Below, one piece after another: positions 28,965 to 38,104 of a stretch of 64,000 nucleotides of DNA (positions are counted from its first letter, which is position 1; each line of letters opens with the position of its first letter). Origin of the DNA: Marisalimonas marina. GTDB lineage: Bacteria; Pseudomonadota; Alphaproteobacteria; Puniceispirillales; Marisalimonadaceae. Where the stretch lies: the NCBI GenBank assembly GCA_038131365.1, contig JAYPPH010000002.1, positions 1 to 64,000 of the forward strand, read 5' to 3'. The notes under the pieces are model-generated. The model saw only the letters and a program-made list of their open reading frames with translations, did no database searches and was not told the DNA's origin. Position numbers and translations under genes: made by a program.

Positions 28965-30383
28965 ATGAAAAATGTTAATGTAAAATTACCTGATGACCCA
29001 CTTAATGGATCAAGTATTGAGGAGTTAGGATCGAAACTAAGAAATGGTTCAATAACTTGTTTTGAGCTAACTGAAATATATTATAAACGCATTAATATCC
29101 TTAACTCTCATCTGCACGCTTATATATATATTAACGAAGAAAAAGCTCTTTCGTGGGCTGATGGAATTGATAAACTTATAAAATGTGGTGTTGATTTAGG
29201 CCCATTAATGGGGATCCCAATTGCGATTAAAGATATTTGCTCGGTTGAGGGCATGCCAACTACTAATGGCTCTCAAATTATATCTGATGATATTACCGGC
29301 CCTGAAGGAAGTTTAGTAAAAAAATTAAAATCATTAGGATGTGTAATTTTAGGAAAAACTCATACAGTTGAATTTGCCCTGGGGGCCACCGGTTTGAACA
29401 AACACAGGGGCACACCAAGAAACCCATGGGACGAAAAAGTCCATAGAATGCCTGGCGGTTCCAGTAGTGGTTCAGCAGTTGCTGTTGCATCTGGATTAGC
29501 AGCTTTTGCAATTGGTACAGATACCGGAGGGTCAGTCAGAATTCCGGCATCATTGAATGGAATAATTGGCTTGAAGACAACAAAAAATCGATGGCCAACA
29601 GATGGAATATTCCCACTATCTCCAACATTAGACACACCTGGGCCAATCGCCAGGAGTGTGAAAGATACTAAACTAATATTTGATACTTATAATAATACTA
29701 ATAATTATAAAAAGAGTTTAGATATAAAAAACTTGTCTTTTGGAAAGCTTAAAGAACCTTTTACACTCGACCTGGATCCAGAAGTCAGTGAGGCTTATGA
29801 AAATATTTGCAAAGAGCTAGAGATGAAAGGAGCCATCATTGAGGAGATTGCAATACCGGAGGCCAATGAAAAAACAACGTTATTTCCTAAAATAGTTGGT
29901 TCAGAAATAATTAGTGCATTCGGAATTGACCGCTTTAAAAATAACGTAGATAAAATGGATCCTGTAACTGGAAACAGAGCTAAGTTAGGGCTGGATGTCT
30001 CTTCTCACGAATACATAAGAGCAAAACAAAGAGTTCTAGAATTAGAAAAACTTGCAAATAAATATTTTCAGAAATACGACGCCCTTCTTTCACCAACTAC
30101 TGTGATGCTTCCTCTAGATGTAAGCAAGGCTGAAATTGGGAAAGAGTTACATGGAAGAAGTCTATTGGCATCGGCTAATACTCAACCTGTAAATATTTTT
30201 GGCATATGTGGTATTACCTATCCTATTCAAAAATTTGTAAAAAGAAATATGAACTCCTTTTTACCTATTGGCTTACAGATAATCTGTAATAAAAATGAGG
30301 ATGAAAAAGCAGTCGAAATTGCTTTAGCATTAGAAAATGAATTTGGGGAGCCAGAGCTTCCTGCAGTTGATAAGTTTTTATGA
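28965..30383 (+). CDS. Amidase-signature family hydrolase
   Basis: 472 residues of the amidase signature family (GatA/AtzF relatives). The catalytic Lys-Ser-Ser set is visible as IAIKDI (Lys), GGSSSGSAVAVASGL (cis-Ser) and GTDTGGSVRIPA (nucleophile Ser). GLKTTKNRWPTDGIFPLSPTLD is the usual following segment. The family hydrolyses amides or C-N bonds such as urea derivatives and aryl amides in the cytosol. It is not the glutamyl-tRNA amidotransferase subunit as far as I can judge, because gatB/gatC are absent nearby. The substrate is unknown. Confidence 0.85.
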   Translation: MKNVNVKLPDDPLNGSSIEELGSKLRNGSITCFELTEIYYKRINILNSHLHAYIYINEEKALSWADGIDKLIKCGVDLGPLMGIPIAIKDICSVEGMPTTNGSQIISDDITGPEGSLVKKLKSLGCVILGKTHTVEFALGATGLNKHRGTPRNPWDEKVHRMPGGSSSGSAVAVASGLAAFAIGTDTGGSVRIPASLNGIIGLKTTKNRWPTDGIFPLSPTLDTPGPIARSVKDTKLIFDTYNNTNNYKKSLDIKNLSFGKLKEPFTLDLDPEVSEAYENICKELEMKGAIIEEIAIPEANEKTTLFPKIVGSEIISAFGIDRFKNNVDKMDPVTGNRAKLGLDVSSHEYIRAKQRVLELEKLANKYFQKYDALLSPTTVMLPLDVSKAEIGKELHGRSLLASANTQPVNIFGICGITYPIQKFVKRNMNSFLPIGLQIICNKNEDEKAVEIALALENEFGEPELPAVDKFL

Positions 30384-30510
30384 AGTTAATTATTACCAAA
30401 GTCTAGTAACTGTAAAAAAATTTATAAAAATCTTGAATTTTTACCATTTTAAAATTACCTAACTAAATATCAAAAATAAATTCTTATGTATTTGTGAAGG
30501 AAATTAAGTC

Positions 30511-31461
30511 TTGTCTTCAAAACTAATAGACGCGAGTAACCTAAAAAAGTCATTTGGAGATTTCGTTGCTGTTGATAATATTGATTTAACTGTAAGTCGT
30601 GGAGAGGTTGTTGGATTCTTGGGCCCCAATGGTGCTGGGAAATCTACAACAATGAAAATGTTAACAGGTTTCTTGGAGCCTGATAGTGGTAAAATACTAA
30701 TAAATAATATTGATCTAAAATCGTACCCATTACTTGCAAAACAACTTATTGGATATCTTCCTGAGGGCGCACCATCATACTCAGACATGATCGTGTCTGA
30801 TTTTTTATCGTTTGTGGGTAAAATGAGAGGAATAAGTGACAAGATTATTCTAAAAAATCGTTTAGAGGAAATGGCTAATCAGATAAATCTCAAAGATGTT
30901 TGGGATCGTCAAATAGAGACACTTTCTAAAGGTTTTAAAAGAAGAGTTGGGATTGCGCAAGCTCTTATACATGATCCAGATATCTTAATTCTTGATGAAC
31001 CAACAGATGGATTGGATCCAAATCAAAAACACGAAATGCGCAATTTAATAAAAAATATATCAAAGAATAAGGCTATAGTTATTTCAACTCATATATTAGA
31101 AGAGGTTGAAGCTGTTTGTTCCAGAGCTGTGATTATTGCTAACGGCAAACTTCTAGCTAATGAAAAACCAAAAAATCTTGGAAAAAATCTTGAAGATAAA
31201 AATGTATTATGTGTGATTGTTTCTAGTAAACTAAACAGTTTAATTTCAAAAAAAATTAAAGCTGATCTTAAAAACGAAAACATTAAATTTGAGTCCGAAG
31301 ATAAATTATCAACAAAAATTTTAATTCAAGGCGATGAAAAAAATCTAGATTTGAATAAAATTATAACTCAATTAAAAAAGCATAAGCTTAACATAGTTGA
31401 GGCTTCTATTATAAAGCCTAGTTTAGATGAGATATTTAGGAAAATTACACAAAGTAAATAA
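30511..31461 (+). CDS. ABC transporter ATPase, GldA-like
   Basis: 316 residues. Walker A GPNGAGKS, Q-loop region IGYLPEGAPSYSDM, signature LSKGFKRRVG, Walker B ILILDEPTDGLDP and the switch His in ISTHILEEVE are all intact. The C-terminal 90 residues form the extra helix-rich tail of GldA/CcmA-type ATPases. It starts at a TTG (30511) with AAGGAA upstream. It is the first gene of a four-gene operon whose other members are an ABC-2 permease, a GldG-like auxiliary protein and a DUF4340 protein (gaps of 22, 7 and 8 bp). The complex is known from gliding motility in Bacteroidota; its job in alphaproteobacteria is undefined. Confidence 0.92.
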   Translation: MSSKLIDASNLKKSFGDFVAVDNIDLTVSRGEVVGFLGPNGAGKSTTMKMLTGFLEPDSGKILINNIDLKSYPLLAKQLIGYLPEGAPSYSDMIVSDFLSFVGKMRGISDKIILKNRLEEMANQINLKDVWDRQIETLSKGFKRRVGIAQALIHDPDILILDEPTDGLDPNQKHEMRNLIKNISKNKAIVISTHILEEVEAVCSRAVIIANGKLLANEKPKNLGKNLEDKNVLCVIVSSKLNSLISKKIKADLKNENIKFESEDKLSTKILIQGDEKNLDLNKIITQLKKHKLNIVEASIIKPSLDEIFRKITQSK

Positions 31462-31483
31462 TAGTTTTGAAATTGGATAATTA

Positions 31484-32230
31484 ATGAATACGTATTTTGA
31501 GAAAATCTATATTATTTTTGATAGGGAATTGCGGGGGTATTTTAGAACGCCTCTAGCTTCAATATTTTTATTAGTTTTTTTAGCTCTTTCTTCTGGAATG
31601 ACATTCTTTTTAGGTAGATTTTTTGAACGTGATCAAGCAGATTTAATTGCCTTCTTCACTTGGCATCCATGGCTATTCTTAATATTAATGCCGGCAATAG
31701 GCATGCGTTTGTGGGCTGAAGAAAGACGATCAGGCACAATCGAGTTATTAATCACTCTACCTGTTACAAACACACAATTAGTTGTAGGTAAATTTTTGGC
31801 TAGCTGGATATTTACACTAATAGCCCTTGTTTTATCAATGCCAATTTGGATAACAGTCAATTACCTAGGAAATCCTGATAATAGTGTAATTTTAATTTCT
31901 TACATTGGAAGTTGGTTAATGGCTGGTGCTTTCTTGGCACTTACATCTTGCCTTTCAACTCTCACTAAGAACCAAGTTATTGCATTTATTATTTCATCTA
32001 TAAGCGGTTTTATTTTAATAATGGCAGGCTTTAGTCTCATCTTATCAGTAGTTCGTTCATGGGCACCAGTTTGGATTACAGAGACAATTGGTTCAATGTC
32101 ATTTCTTTCTCACTTTAGCAGAATTCAAATGGGTGTTTTTGACTTAAGCTCACTTGTATTCTTTATATCTATGATCATTTTGTGTCTTTGGATAAACATA
32201 CAACTTGTCCAAATGAAAAAAGCCGACTGA
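31484..32230 (+). CDS. ABC-2 type permease, GldF-like
   Basis: 248 residues with six predicted membrane segments. IFDRELRGYFRTPLASIFL is the conserved amphipathic start, RLWAEERRSGTIELLITLPV is the coupling-helix motif of ABC-2 permeases involved in gliding and multidrug export, and the end reads CLWINIQLVQMKKAD. It is the membrane partner of the ATPase just upstream. The segments around LMPAIGMRL and AFIISSISGFILIMAGFSL fit GldF. No gliding is expected here, so export or membrane-protein control is more likely. Confidence 0.88.
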   Translation: MNTYFEKIYIIFDRELRGYFRTPLASIFLLVFLALSSGMTFFLGRFFERDQADLIAFFTWHPWLFLILMPAIGMRLWAEERRSGTIELLITLPVTNTQLVVGKFLASWIFTLIALVLSMPIWITVNYLGNPDNSVILISYIGSWLMAGAFLALTSCLSTLTKNQVIAFIISSISGFILIMAGFSLILSVVRSWAPVWITETIGSMSFLSHFSRIQMGVFDLSSLVFFISMIILCLWINIQLVQMKKAD

Positions 32231-32237
32231 GGATAAA

Positions 32238-34061
32238 ATGAGTTTGTTGAATAAAATTAAAGCCAAAAGTCTTATAAAATTGTCTATATTATTATCTGTA
32301 ATCATATTCTTTTGTGTAAATATAATCACTCACAATATGCTTGGATCTTCCAGAATAGATTTCACGGAGAACAAGCTATACTCCTTATCTAATGGCACTA
32401 AATCACTTTTAGAAAACCTAAAAGAGCCAATTCATCTTCGGTTATTTATCTCGAGCAATCTTATTAAGGATGTTCCTCAATTTTCAACCTATGCTAACAG
32501 AGTTGAAACTATTTTAAAAACTTACAGTAACATTTCTAACGGAAAAATAACTATTGAGAAGATTGATCCAAAACCATTTTCAGATGCTGAAGACAGAGCG
32601 GTTGGAATGGGCATAAACCCATTTAATGCTACCGAAATGTCTGACTCTTTATATTTTGGACTTGCGGCTACTAATTCAACAGACGGTCAAAAAAATATTC
32701 CTTTGTTTTCTCCAGAAAGAGAAACTTTCCTTGAATATGATTTAACAAGTTTAATTGCAGAGTTAAGTCAACCTGAAAAACCTGTAATAAGTATTATAGA
32801 TAATCTTGGCCTTAGTTCTGATGCAAGAATAGGTAAACCTGAACAACAAATCTTAAAACAAATGAAAGAGATGTTTCAGGTTGAGATGGTGAATGAAACA
32901 ACTAATGAGCTGAATAAAAACACAAAAGTCCTAATGATAATCCATCCTAAATTTCTGTCAGATGAAACTCTTTACATGATTGATCAGTGGGTTCTCAATG
33001 GTGGTGCAACTTTAATTTTTTTAGATCCCTATGCAGAAACTGAACTCAGTCGCCAGCAAGGCATGCCTCCTATGAACCCAAGATCAGATTTAAAGAAATT
33101 ACTAACTACTTGGGGTATTGAATTTAACAATAAGAAAGCTGTTTTAGATTCTGAGTTTGGCTTTCGTATCGCAAGAAAAATTAACGGAAGAGACATACAA
33201 GTCACAAACTACCCATGGTTAAATATAAGAGGTGATGGTCTAAACAAAAACGATAGCACGCTCTCTAATCTCAGCACTATTGTAATGACAACAGCAGGTT
33301 CCCTTAAAGACACTAATGAAAACCCCATCCTCGAACCTATTATAAGAAGTAGTAAAAAATCAGGGGTAGGTGATGCTCAGAAAGCTGGTAACCCTGAGGG
33401 TGACCCGAGGGACTTATTGCCTGATATAAAGCCGGATAATGAAAATTACACCCTGGCTGGCTGGATCAATGCAGATTTAAAATCTTCTTTTACTGATACA
33501 AAGAATAAAAAAGATAAACAGCTATTGAAGTCCAAAACTAAATCAAATGTATTGCTAGTTACAGATGCTGACATGTTAATGGATCGAAACTGGTTAACTC
33601 AAAGAGGGGCATTTGCAAATAATGGAGACTTTGTTTTAAATGTTGTCGAAAAATTAGTTGGTGGAAATGCTTTATCTGATCTGAGAGGTAAAAGTACTTC
33701 GTGGAGACCATTTGAAAAGATAATCGCCTTAGAAAAAATAGCGGAAGAAAAATTCCTTGTAGAGGAGCAAAGGCTTGCCAAAAAGTTAGAGGGTATGGAA
33801 GATAAAATAAGAACCTTAACTCAGAATAACGATAAAAATTCTGATGTATTATCTCCAGAGACGATTAAGGCAATTGATGGTTTTAAAGCTGAAATGATGG
33901 CCACAAGATCTCAGTTAAGGAATGTTAAATTTGACTTGAGAAGGGATGTTGAGTCATTAAAAAAGTGGGTTATATCAATAAACGTAGCAATTTTACCAAT
34001 TATATTTGCGACTATTTCATTAATTATTTCATTAAGAAGAAAAAGAAAAAGTTCCTATTAG
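32238..34061 (+). CDS. GldG-like ABC transporter auxiliary protein
   Basis: 607 residues. An N-terminal membrane helix (LIKLSILLSVIIFFCVNII) is followed by the periplasmic region beginning RIDFTENKLYSLSNGTKSLL, a motif of the GldG/COG3225 family. A C-terminal coiled-coil stretch (EQRLAKKLEGMEDKIRTL) leads to a final helix, INVAILPIIFATISLIISL, with a basic end. The two helices place most of the protein outside the cytoplasm. Such proteins occur as obligate partners of GldF-like permeases and may shape substrate delivery. Its function in this organism group has not been established to my knowledge. Confidence 0.85.
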   Translation: MSLLNKIKAKSLIKLSILLSVIIFFCVNIITHNMLGSSRIDFTENKLYSLSNGTKSLLENLKEPIHLRLFISSNLIKDVPQFSTYANRVETILKTYSNISNGKITIEKIDPKPFSDAEDRAVGMGINPFNATEMSDSLYFGLAATNSTDGQKNIPLFSPERETFLEYDLTSLIAELSQPEKPVISIIDNLGLSSDARIGKPEQQILKQMKEMFQVEMVNETTNELNKNTKVLMIIHPKFLSDETLYMIDQWVLNGGATLIFLDPYAETELSRQQGMPPMNPRSDLKKLLTTWGIEFNNKKAVLDSEFGFRIARKINGRDIQVTNYPWLNIRGDGLNKNDSTLSNLSTIVMTTAGSLKDTNENPILEPIIRSSKKSGVGDAQKAGNPEGDPRDLLPDIKPDNENYTLAGWINADLKSSFTDTKNKKDKQLLKSKTKSNVLLVTDADMLMDRNWLTQRGAFANNGDFVLNVVEKLVGGNALSDLRGKSTSWRPFEKIIALEKIAEEKFLVEEQRLAKKLEGMEDKIRTLTQNNDKNSDVLSPETIKAIDGFKAEMMATRSQLRNVKFDLRRDVESLKKWVISINVAILPIIFATISLIISLRRKRKSSY

Positions 34062-34069
34062 TAATTTAG

Positions 34070-35110
34070 ATGGATAGAAGGATGACTAATAAAAAATTTA
34101 TAATTTTGATATTTGTTTCAATTTTATTTGCAATATCAGCTGCTATTTCAATTAATTTAAATACTCAGAATTATAATTTTAAGGATAGGGGTGAAATTTT
34201 TCTAAATAATTTTACACAAAATATAAATGATATAAATGTTATTTCAATTGAATCTTTTGAAAATAATATTGATCTAGTCAAAAAAGGCAGCAGTTATATT
34301 TCAGAATCCGGTTACCCATTAAAAAAGGGTATGTGGGAAAACTTAATAACAAGTTTATCTTTACTTAGGATAGAGGAAAGTAAAACTAACAATCCAGACC
34401 GACATAAAGACCTTAATTTAAAATCACCAGAACTTAATAAGAGTGAGGACGAAAGTGAAGGTTTTGCTACAAAAATAACTTTGAAAAAAAGTGATGGAAC
34501 AATTTTTTCATCAATTCTCTTCGGGAAAACTGATCCAAGTGTTGGAGGTCTTAGTGGAGGTCAATTTGCAAGAATGAGTGGGGAAAACCAAAGTTACCTT
34601 CTCAAAGGTGCTATAAGAATGCCTGGGGGTAAATCAGACTGGTTTGAAAGCCTCCTTTTTACGATTAAAAACGAAAGTTTTGTTAAGGCAAGTTTAATAA
34701 AAAAGGATAAAATTTTTGAAATTGAAGATATTAAAAACTCATTAAAACTTACTTATCCACAAACACTTAGCTTTAAGCCTGATGAAGAGAAATTGAAAGA
34801 TGTTAGAGATGTTATAGAAAGTTTTTATTTTTATGACGTTAAAAAATCTTTAAAAAATTACTCAGATGAGTTGCCAACACTCTCCTATAAAACAAAAGAA
34901 GGATTAATTTTATCAATATCATCCGTTAATCCTGATGCTAAAGGAGAAAGTTGGGTAATTATTAATTCTGAATCAGTCGACCCAAAATCAAAAAAATTAG
35001 CAGACGAGATTAAAAATAAAACCGATGGATTTGAGTTTTTAGCAAACATTAACACTAGTAATATCTTAAGGTGGAAAGCTAATGATTTTAAACCACAAAA
35101 TAACAAATAA
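34070..35110 (+). CDS. DUF4340 domain protein
   Basis: 346 residues with an N-terminal anchor (FIILIFVSILFAISAAISI) and a periplasmic DUF4340 domain, the partner usually encoded after GldG-like genes. Recognisable pieces are INDINVISIESFENNIDLVK, YPLKKGMWENLITSLSLL, SSILFGKTDPSVGG and NTSNILRWKANDFKPQ at the end. It probably forms an extracytoplasmic complex with the ABC components upstream (8 bp gap). Its stop abuts the convergent acyl-CoA dehydrogenase gene with no spacer. Confidence 0.82.
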   Translation: MDRRMTNKKFIILIFVSILFAISAAISINLNTQNYNFKDRGEIFLNNFTQNINDINVISIESFENNIDLVKKGSSYISESGYPLKKGMWENLITSLSLLRIEESKTNNPDRHKDLNLKSPELNKSEDESEGFATKITLKKSDGTIFSSILFGKTDPSVGGLSGGQFARMSGENQSYLLKGAIRMPGGKSDWFESLLFTIKNESFVKASLIKKDKIFEIEDIKNSLKLTYPQTLSFKPDEEKLKDVRDVIESFYFYDVKKSLKNYSDELPTLSYKTKEGLILSISSVNPDAKGESWVIINSESVDPKSKKLADEIKNKTDGFEFLANINTSNILRWKANDFKPQNNK

Positions 35111-36301
35111 TCAATAAGATCTGGGCATCCCTAGCACATGCTCTGCCAAATATGACAATATCAAATTTGTAGATATTGGAGCAACTTGATAAAGTCTAGC
35201 CTCTCTAAATTTTCTTTCAACATCATACTCTTCTGCAAAACCAAAACCTCCATGTGTTTGAACACATGCCTCTGCAGCTGCCCACGAAGCATCCGCAGCA
35301 AGTAATTTTGCAGTATTGGCTTCTTCACCAATAGGCTTTCCGGCCTCATATAACTTTGCAGCATGATAAACCATTAACTCAGCAGCTCTCATTTGAGCGT
35401 ATGCTCTTGCAATCGGGAACTGAATACCCTGATTTTTACCAATAGCCCTTCCAAAAATATTTCTATCATTAGCATAATCTGTAGATTTTTTAGTAAACCA
35501 TTTTGCATCACCAATACATTCAGCTGCAATTAAAATTCTTTCTGCATTCATTCCAGATAAAATGTATCTAAAACCTTTATTTTCTTCCCCAACAAGACTA
35601 GAAGCAGGTATTCTTAAGTTGTCAAAAAACACTTCAGTCGTTGAATGGTTCATCATAGTTCTTATTGGACGAATAGTAAGTCCATTACCTTTTGCTTTTC
35701 TCATATCTAAAAGAAATACTGATAAACCTTCTGTTTTTTTATTAACCTGGTTTAAGGGAGTTGTCCTTGCTAATAATAGCATTAAATCAGAATGTTCTGC
35801 TCTACTTGTCCATATTTTTTGACCATTGATTACGTAATCATCACCGTCACGGACAGCTACAGTTCTTAAACTTGTGGTATCAGTACCGCTTGTAGGCTCG
35901 GTTACTCCAAATGCTTGCAATCTTAGAGATCCATCTGCAATTTTAGGTAAGTATTCTTTCTTTTGTTCATCTGATCCATGCCTCAGTACTGTACCCATAG
36001 TATACATCTGAGCGTGACACGCGGCAGCATTACATCCTTGATGATGTATCTCTTCAAGAATTACTGAAGCAGCAACCATCCCTAATCCAACTCCACCATA
36101 TTCTTCAGGAATTAGAGCACCTAAAAAGCCAGCATCAGTCAAAGCCTTTACAAATTCTGTTGGGTAACTTTGTTCTCTATCAAGTTTTCTCCAATATTCA
36201 CCAGGATAATCTCCACAGAGTTTTGAGACGGACTCCCTAACCTCTGATATCATGTCATCTTGATTATCTAATTTTTCTGAATGTATGGTAGTATCAGGCA
36301 T
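35111..36301 (-). CDS. Acyl-CoA dehydrogenase family protein
   Basis: 396 residues of the FAD-dependent acyl-CoA dehydrogenase fold. LIPEEYGGVGLGMVAASVIL, AFGVTEPTSGTDTTSLRT (FAD-contact strand), GQKIWTSRAEHSDLMLLLAR and GGFGFAEEYDVERKFREARL are the family landmarks. At the place of the usual catalytic Glu of medium-chain enzymes (YEGT) it reads LYQVAPIS. A Glu in NAERILIA, the position used by isovaleryl-CoA and long-chain dehydrogenases, may take over as base. The substrate is probably a branched or long acyl-CoA, but that is inference. Electrons would go to ETF. Confidence 0.87.
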   Translation of the reverse strand: MPDTTIHSEKLDNQDDMISEVRESVSKLCGDYPGEYWRKLDREQSYPTEFVKALTDAGFLGALIPEEYGGVGLGMVAASVILEEIHHQGCNAAACHAQMYTMGTVLRHGSDEQKKEYLPKIADGSLRLQAFGVTEPTSGTDTTSLRTVAVRDGDDYVINGQKIWTSRAEHSDLMLLLARTTPLNQVNKKTEGLSVFLLDMRKAKGNGLTIRPIRTMMNHSTTEVFFDNLRIPASSLVGEENKGFRYILSGMNAERILIAAECIGDAKWFTKKSTDYANDRNIFGRAIGKNQGIQFPIARAYAQMRAAELMVYHAAKLYEAGKPIGEEANTAKLLAADASWAAAEACVQTHGGFGFAEEYDVERKFREARLYQVAPISTNLILSYLAEHVLGMPRSY

Positions 36302-36439
36302 TTTTGATCTCTAAATTTAATTAATTTTATAATATATATATATTGAATAAATTTTTTATTACTAGATTATTTAAATAAAATAATAATAATTATTTTCAGA
36401 ACATTATATACTTACCTGAATTTTCCTGGAGGTTTAAAA

Positions 36440-36859
36440 ATGAAATTAGAGTTTCATCATATAAATTTTGTATCAAAAGACGTAGATAAAATGAATAATT
36501 TCTATAAGAACATCCTGAAAATGGAGAGTATACCAATAGAAAATTTTCCAAGAACAGAAGAAACAACAGAAAGTGGATATAGTGGCAAAATAAATTTTGT
36601 TACAGAAGGTAAAATTGAGATGCATCTTGCCGAACGTGATTTAAATGTAGCTTTTAAAAACAAGCAAACTATAAATCCTGTTGATCAAGGACATATTGCA
36701 TTTAGAACAGACAATATAAATTCATTCATTGAAATTCTAAAACAAAATAGTATTCCTTTTTCAGATTATGGGACTACTTTTGCTAAGGAGTGGCATCAGG
36801 TTTTTTTTCAGGATCCCGAAGGAAACGTTGTAGAAGTACACCAAAAAATAAATCACTAA
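36440..36859 (+). CDS. VOC/glyoxalase superfamily protein
   Basis: 139 residues with one beta-alpha-beta-beta-beta VOC pair. FHHINFVSKDVDKMNNFYKN begins the metal-binding strand, GHIAFRTDNINSFIEIL starts the second half, and FFQDPEGNVVEVHQK ends with the Glu ligand motif. The His and Glu positions suit a metal-dependent lyase, isomerase or dioxygenase-like enzyme. A strong GGAGG site precedes the start. Its stop TAA is directly followed by the ATG of the MFS gene, so the two are coupled. The substrate is unknown. Confidence 0.8.
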   Translation: MKLEFHHINFVSKDVDKMNNFYKNILKMESIPIENFPRTEETTESGYSGKINFVTEGKIEMHLAERDLNVAFKNKQTINPVDQGHIAFRTDNINSFIEILKQNSIPFSDYGTTFAKEWHQVFFQDPEGNVVEVHQKINH

Positions 36860-38104
36860 ATGATAAAAAAATGCTTTAGAAACCCAGACTTCAGGACCCT
36901 TTGGAGTGCTGGCTGTATGACTGGAATTGCCAGAGCAATGGAGTTTCTGGCTTTAAGTCTTTATGCGCTTCAAGAGCTTGGTTTACCTTTTTTGGTTACA
37001 ATAATTTTTGCTGCACGAATGTTGCCAATGAGCCTTTTAGGTATAGTTATAGGAACCATATCTGAGAGGGTATCGCCCATTTCAGTAATAAGAAATATTT
37101 ATGCAGCATCTAATATTTTCACAGGGATCGCTATAGTCCTTGTTTTTACTGAAACATTTAACGTTTATTTTGCATTTATACTTGCCTTTGTTAATGGAAT
37201 TACATGGGTTGTTGATCTAGCTGTAAGAAGGAGAGTGTTAGCTGACCATATTGAAAAAAACCTATTAAGCTCTTCGCTTGCTATGGAAACTCTTTCAAAC
37301 AATGCAACTAGGCTAATAGGACCACTATTTTCTGGTTTTTTATATGCTTTTGTAGGATTAGATGGAATTTTCTGTTTACAGTTTTTAATGTATATTTTAG
37401 CCTTGGGCTTAATTCTAAAATTTCAAAGAAAACAAAAGAAATTACTTTATTCTAATTTCAAGAACTCTGCTAATCCTAATATGAAAGACCATTGGGCACA
37501 TGGTTTGTTAAACGAAGTTTTAAAAACCGGGAAAAATGCTTATAACATTGTTAGCCTTAGATTAGTTTTAGTGACAACACTGATTTTTAATATTTTTGGA
37601 TTTCCACTTGTATCTCTTATACCTGTTCTCGGAAGAGAAAAGTTGTCACTTTCTGAGTTTGATATTGGAATCCTTGCCTCATCAGAGGGATTTGGGGCGC
37701 TTATAGGGGCATTAATAATTGGGAACCTTTCTCCTCAAAAATACTTATCTGTTATTTTTGTAACCGGAGTTTCAGGATTTTTTTTGGGGATGTTACTATT
37801 TTCATTCTCTCCAAGCTTACTAATAGGGTTTATAAGTCTAACTTTTGGAGGTATTTTTTTATCTGGGTTTAGTACTATGCAAGGAGCCTTAGTTTATAAA
37901 GCTTCTTCAACTTCAAAAGGAAATAACTTTGGCATCCTTGCTACTTGTATTGGAACAGCGCCCATCGGGTTAATAAACCTATCATGGATAATAACTATAA
38001 TTCCAGTAGATGAAACTATCCGATTAAATGTCTTATTTGGGCTATTAAGTTTGTCTGTTACTATCTTTTATTTTTTATATAAAAGAAAAACTAATTTGGA
38101 ATAG
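36860..38104 (+). CDS. MFS transporter
   Basis: 414 residues and 12 hydrophobic segments. FRNPDFRTLWSAGCMTGIAR is the N-terminal motif of the DUF894/MFS_3 exporters, and DLAVRRRVLADHIEK lies in the central loop, with GPLFSGFLYAFVGLDGIF and the late segment IGNLSPQKYLSV. These often export drugs, siderophores or small metabolites. Its end overlaps htpG (convergent) by 14 bp. It is coupled to the VOC gene upstream; a joint resistance or metabolite role is inferred. Confidence 0.85.
   Translation: MIKKCFRNPDFRTLWSAGCMTGIARAMEFLALSLYALQELGLPFLVTIIFAARMLPMSLLGIVIGTISERVSPISVIRNIYAASNIFTGIAIVLVFTETFNVYFAFILAFVNGITWVVDLAVRRRVLADHIEKNLLSSSLAMETLSNNATRLIGPLFSGFLYAFVGLDGIFCLQFLMYILALGLILKFQRKQKKLLYSNFKNSANPNMKDHWAHGLLNEVLKTGKNAYNIVSLRLVLVTTLIFNIFGFPLVSLIPVLGREKLSLSEFDIGILASSEGFGALIGALIIGNLSPQKYLSVIFVTGVSGFFLGMLLFSFSPSLLIGFISLTFGGIFLSGFSTMQGALVYKASSTSKGNNFGILATCIGTAPIGLINLSWIITIIPVDETIRLNVLFGLLSLSVTIFYFLYKRKTNLE

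Noticed and set aside
30384..30510. Possible riboswitch or leader before the GldFG-like operon
   Set aside because: 127 bp of AT-rich sequence with no conserved RNA motif that I recognise.
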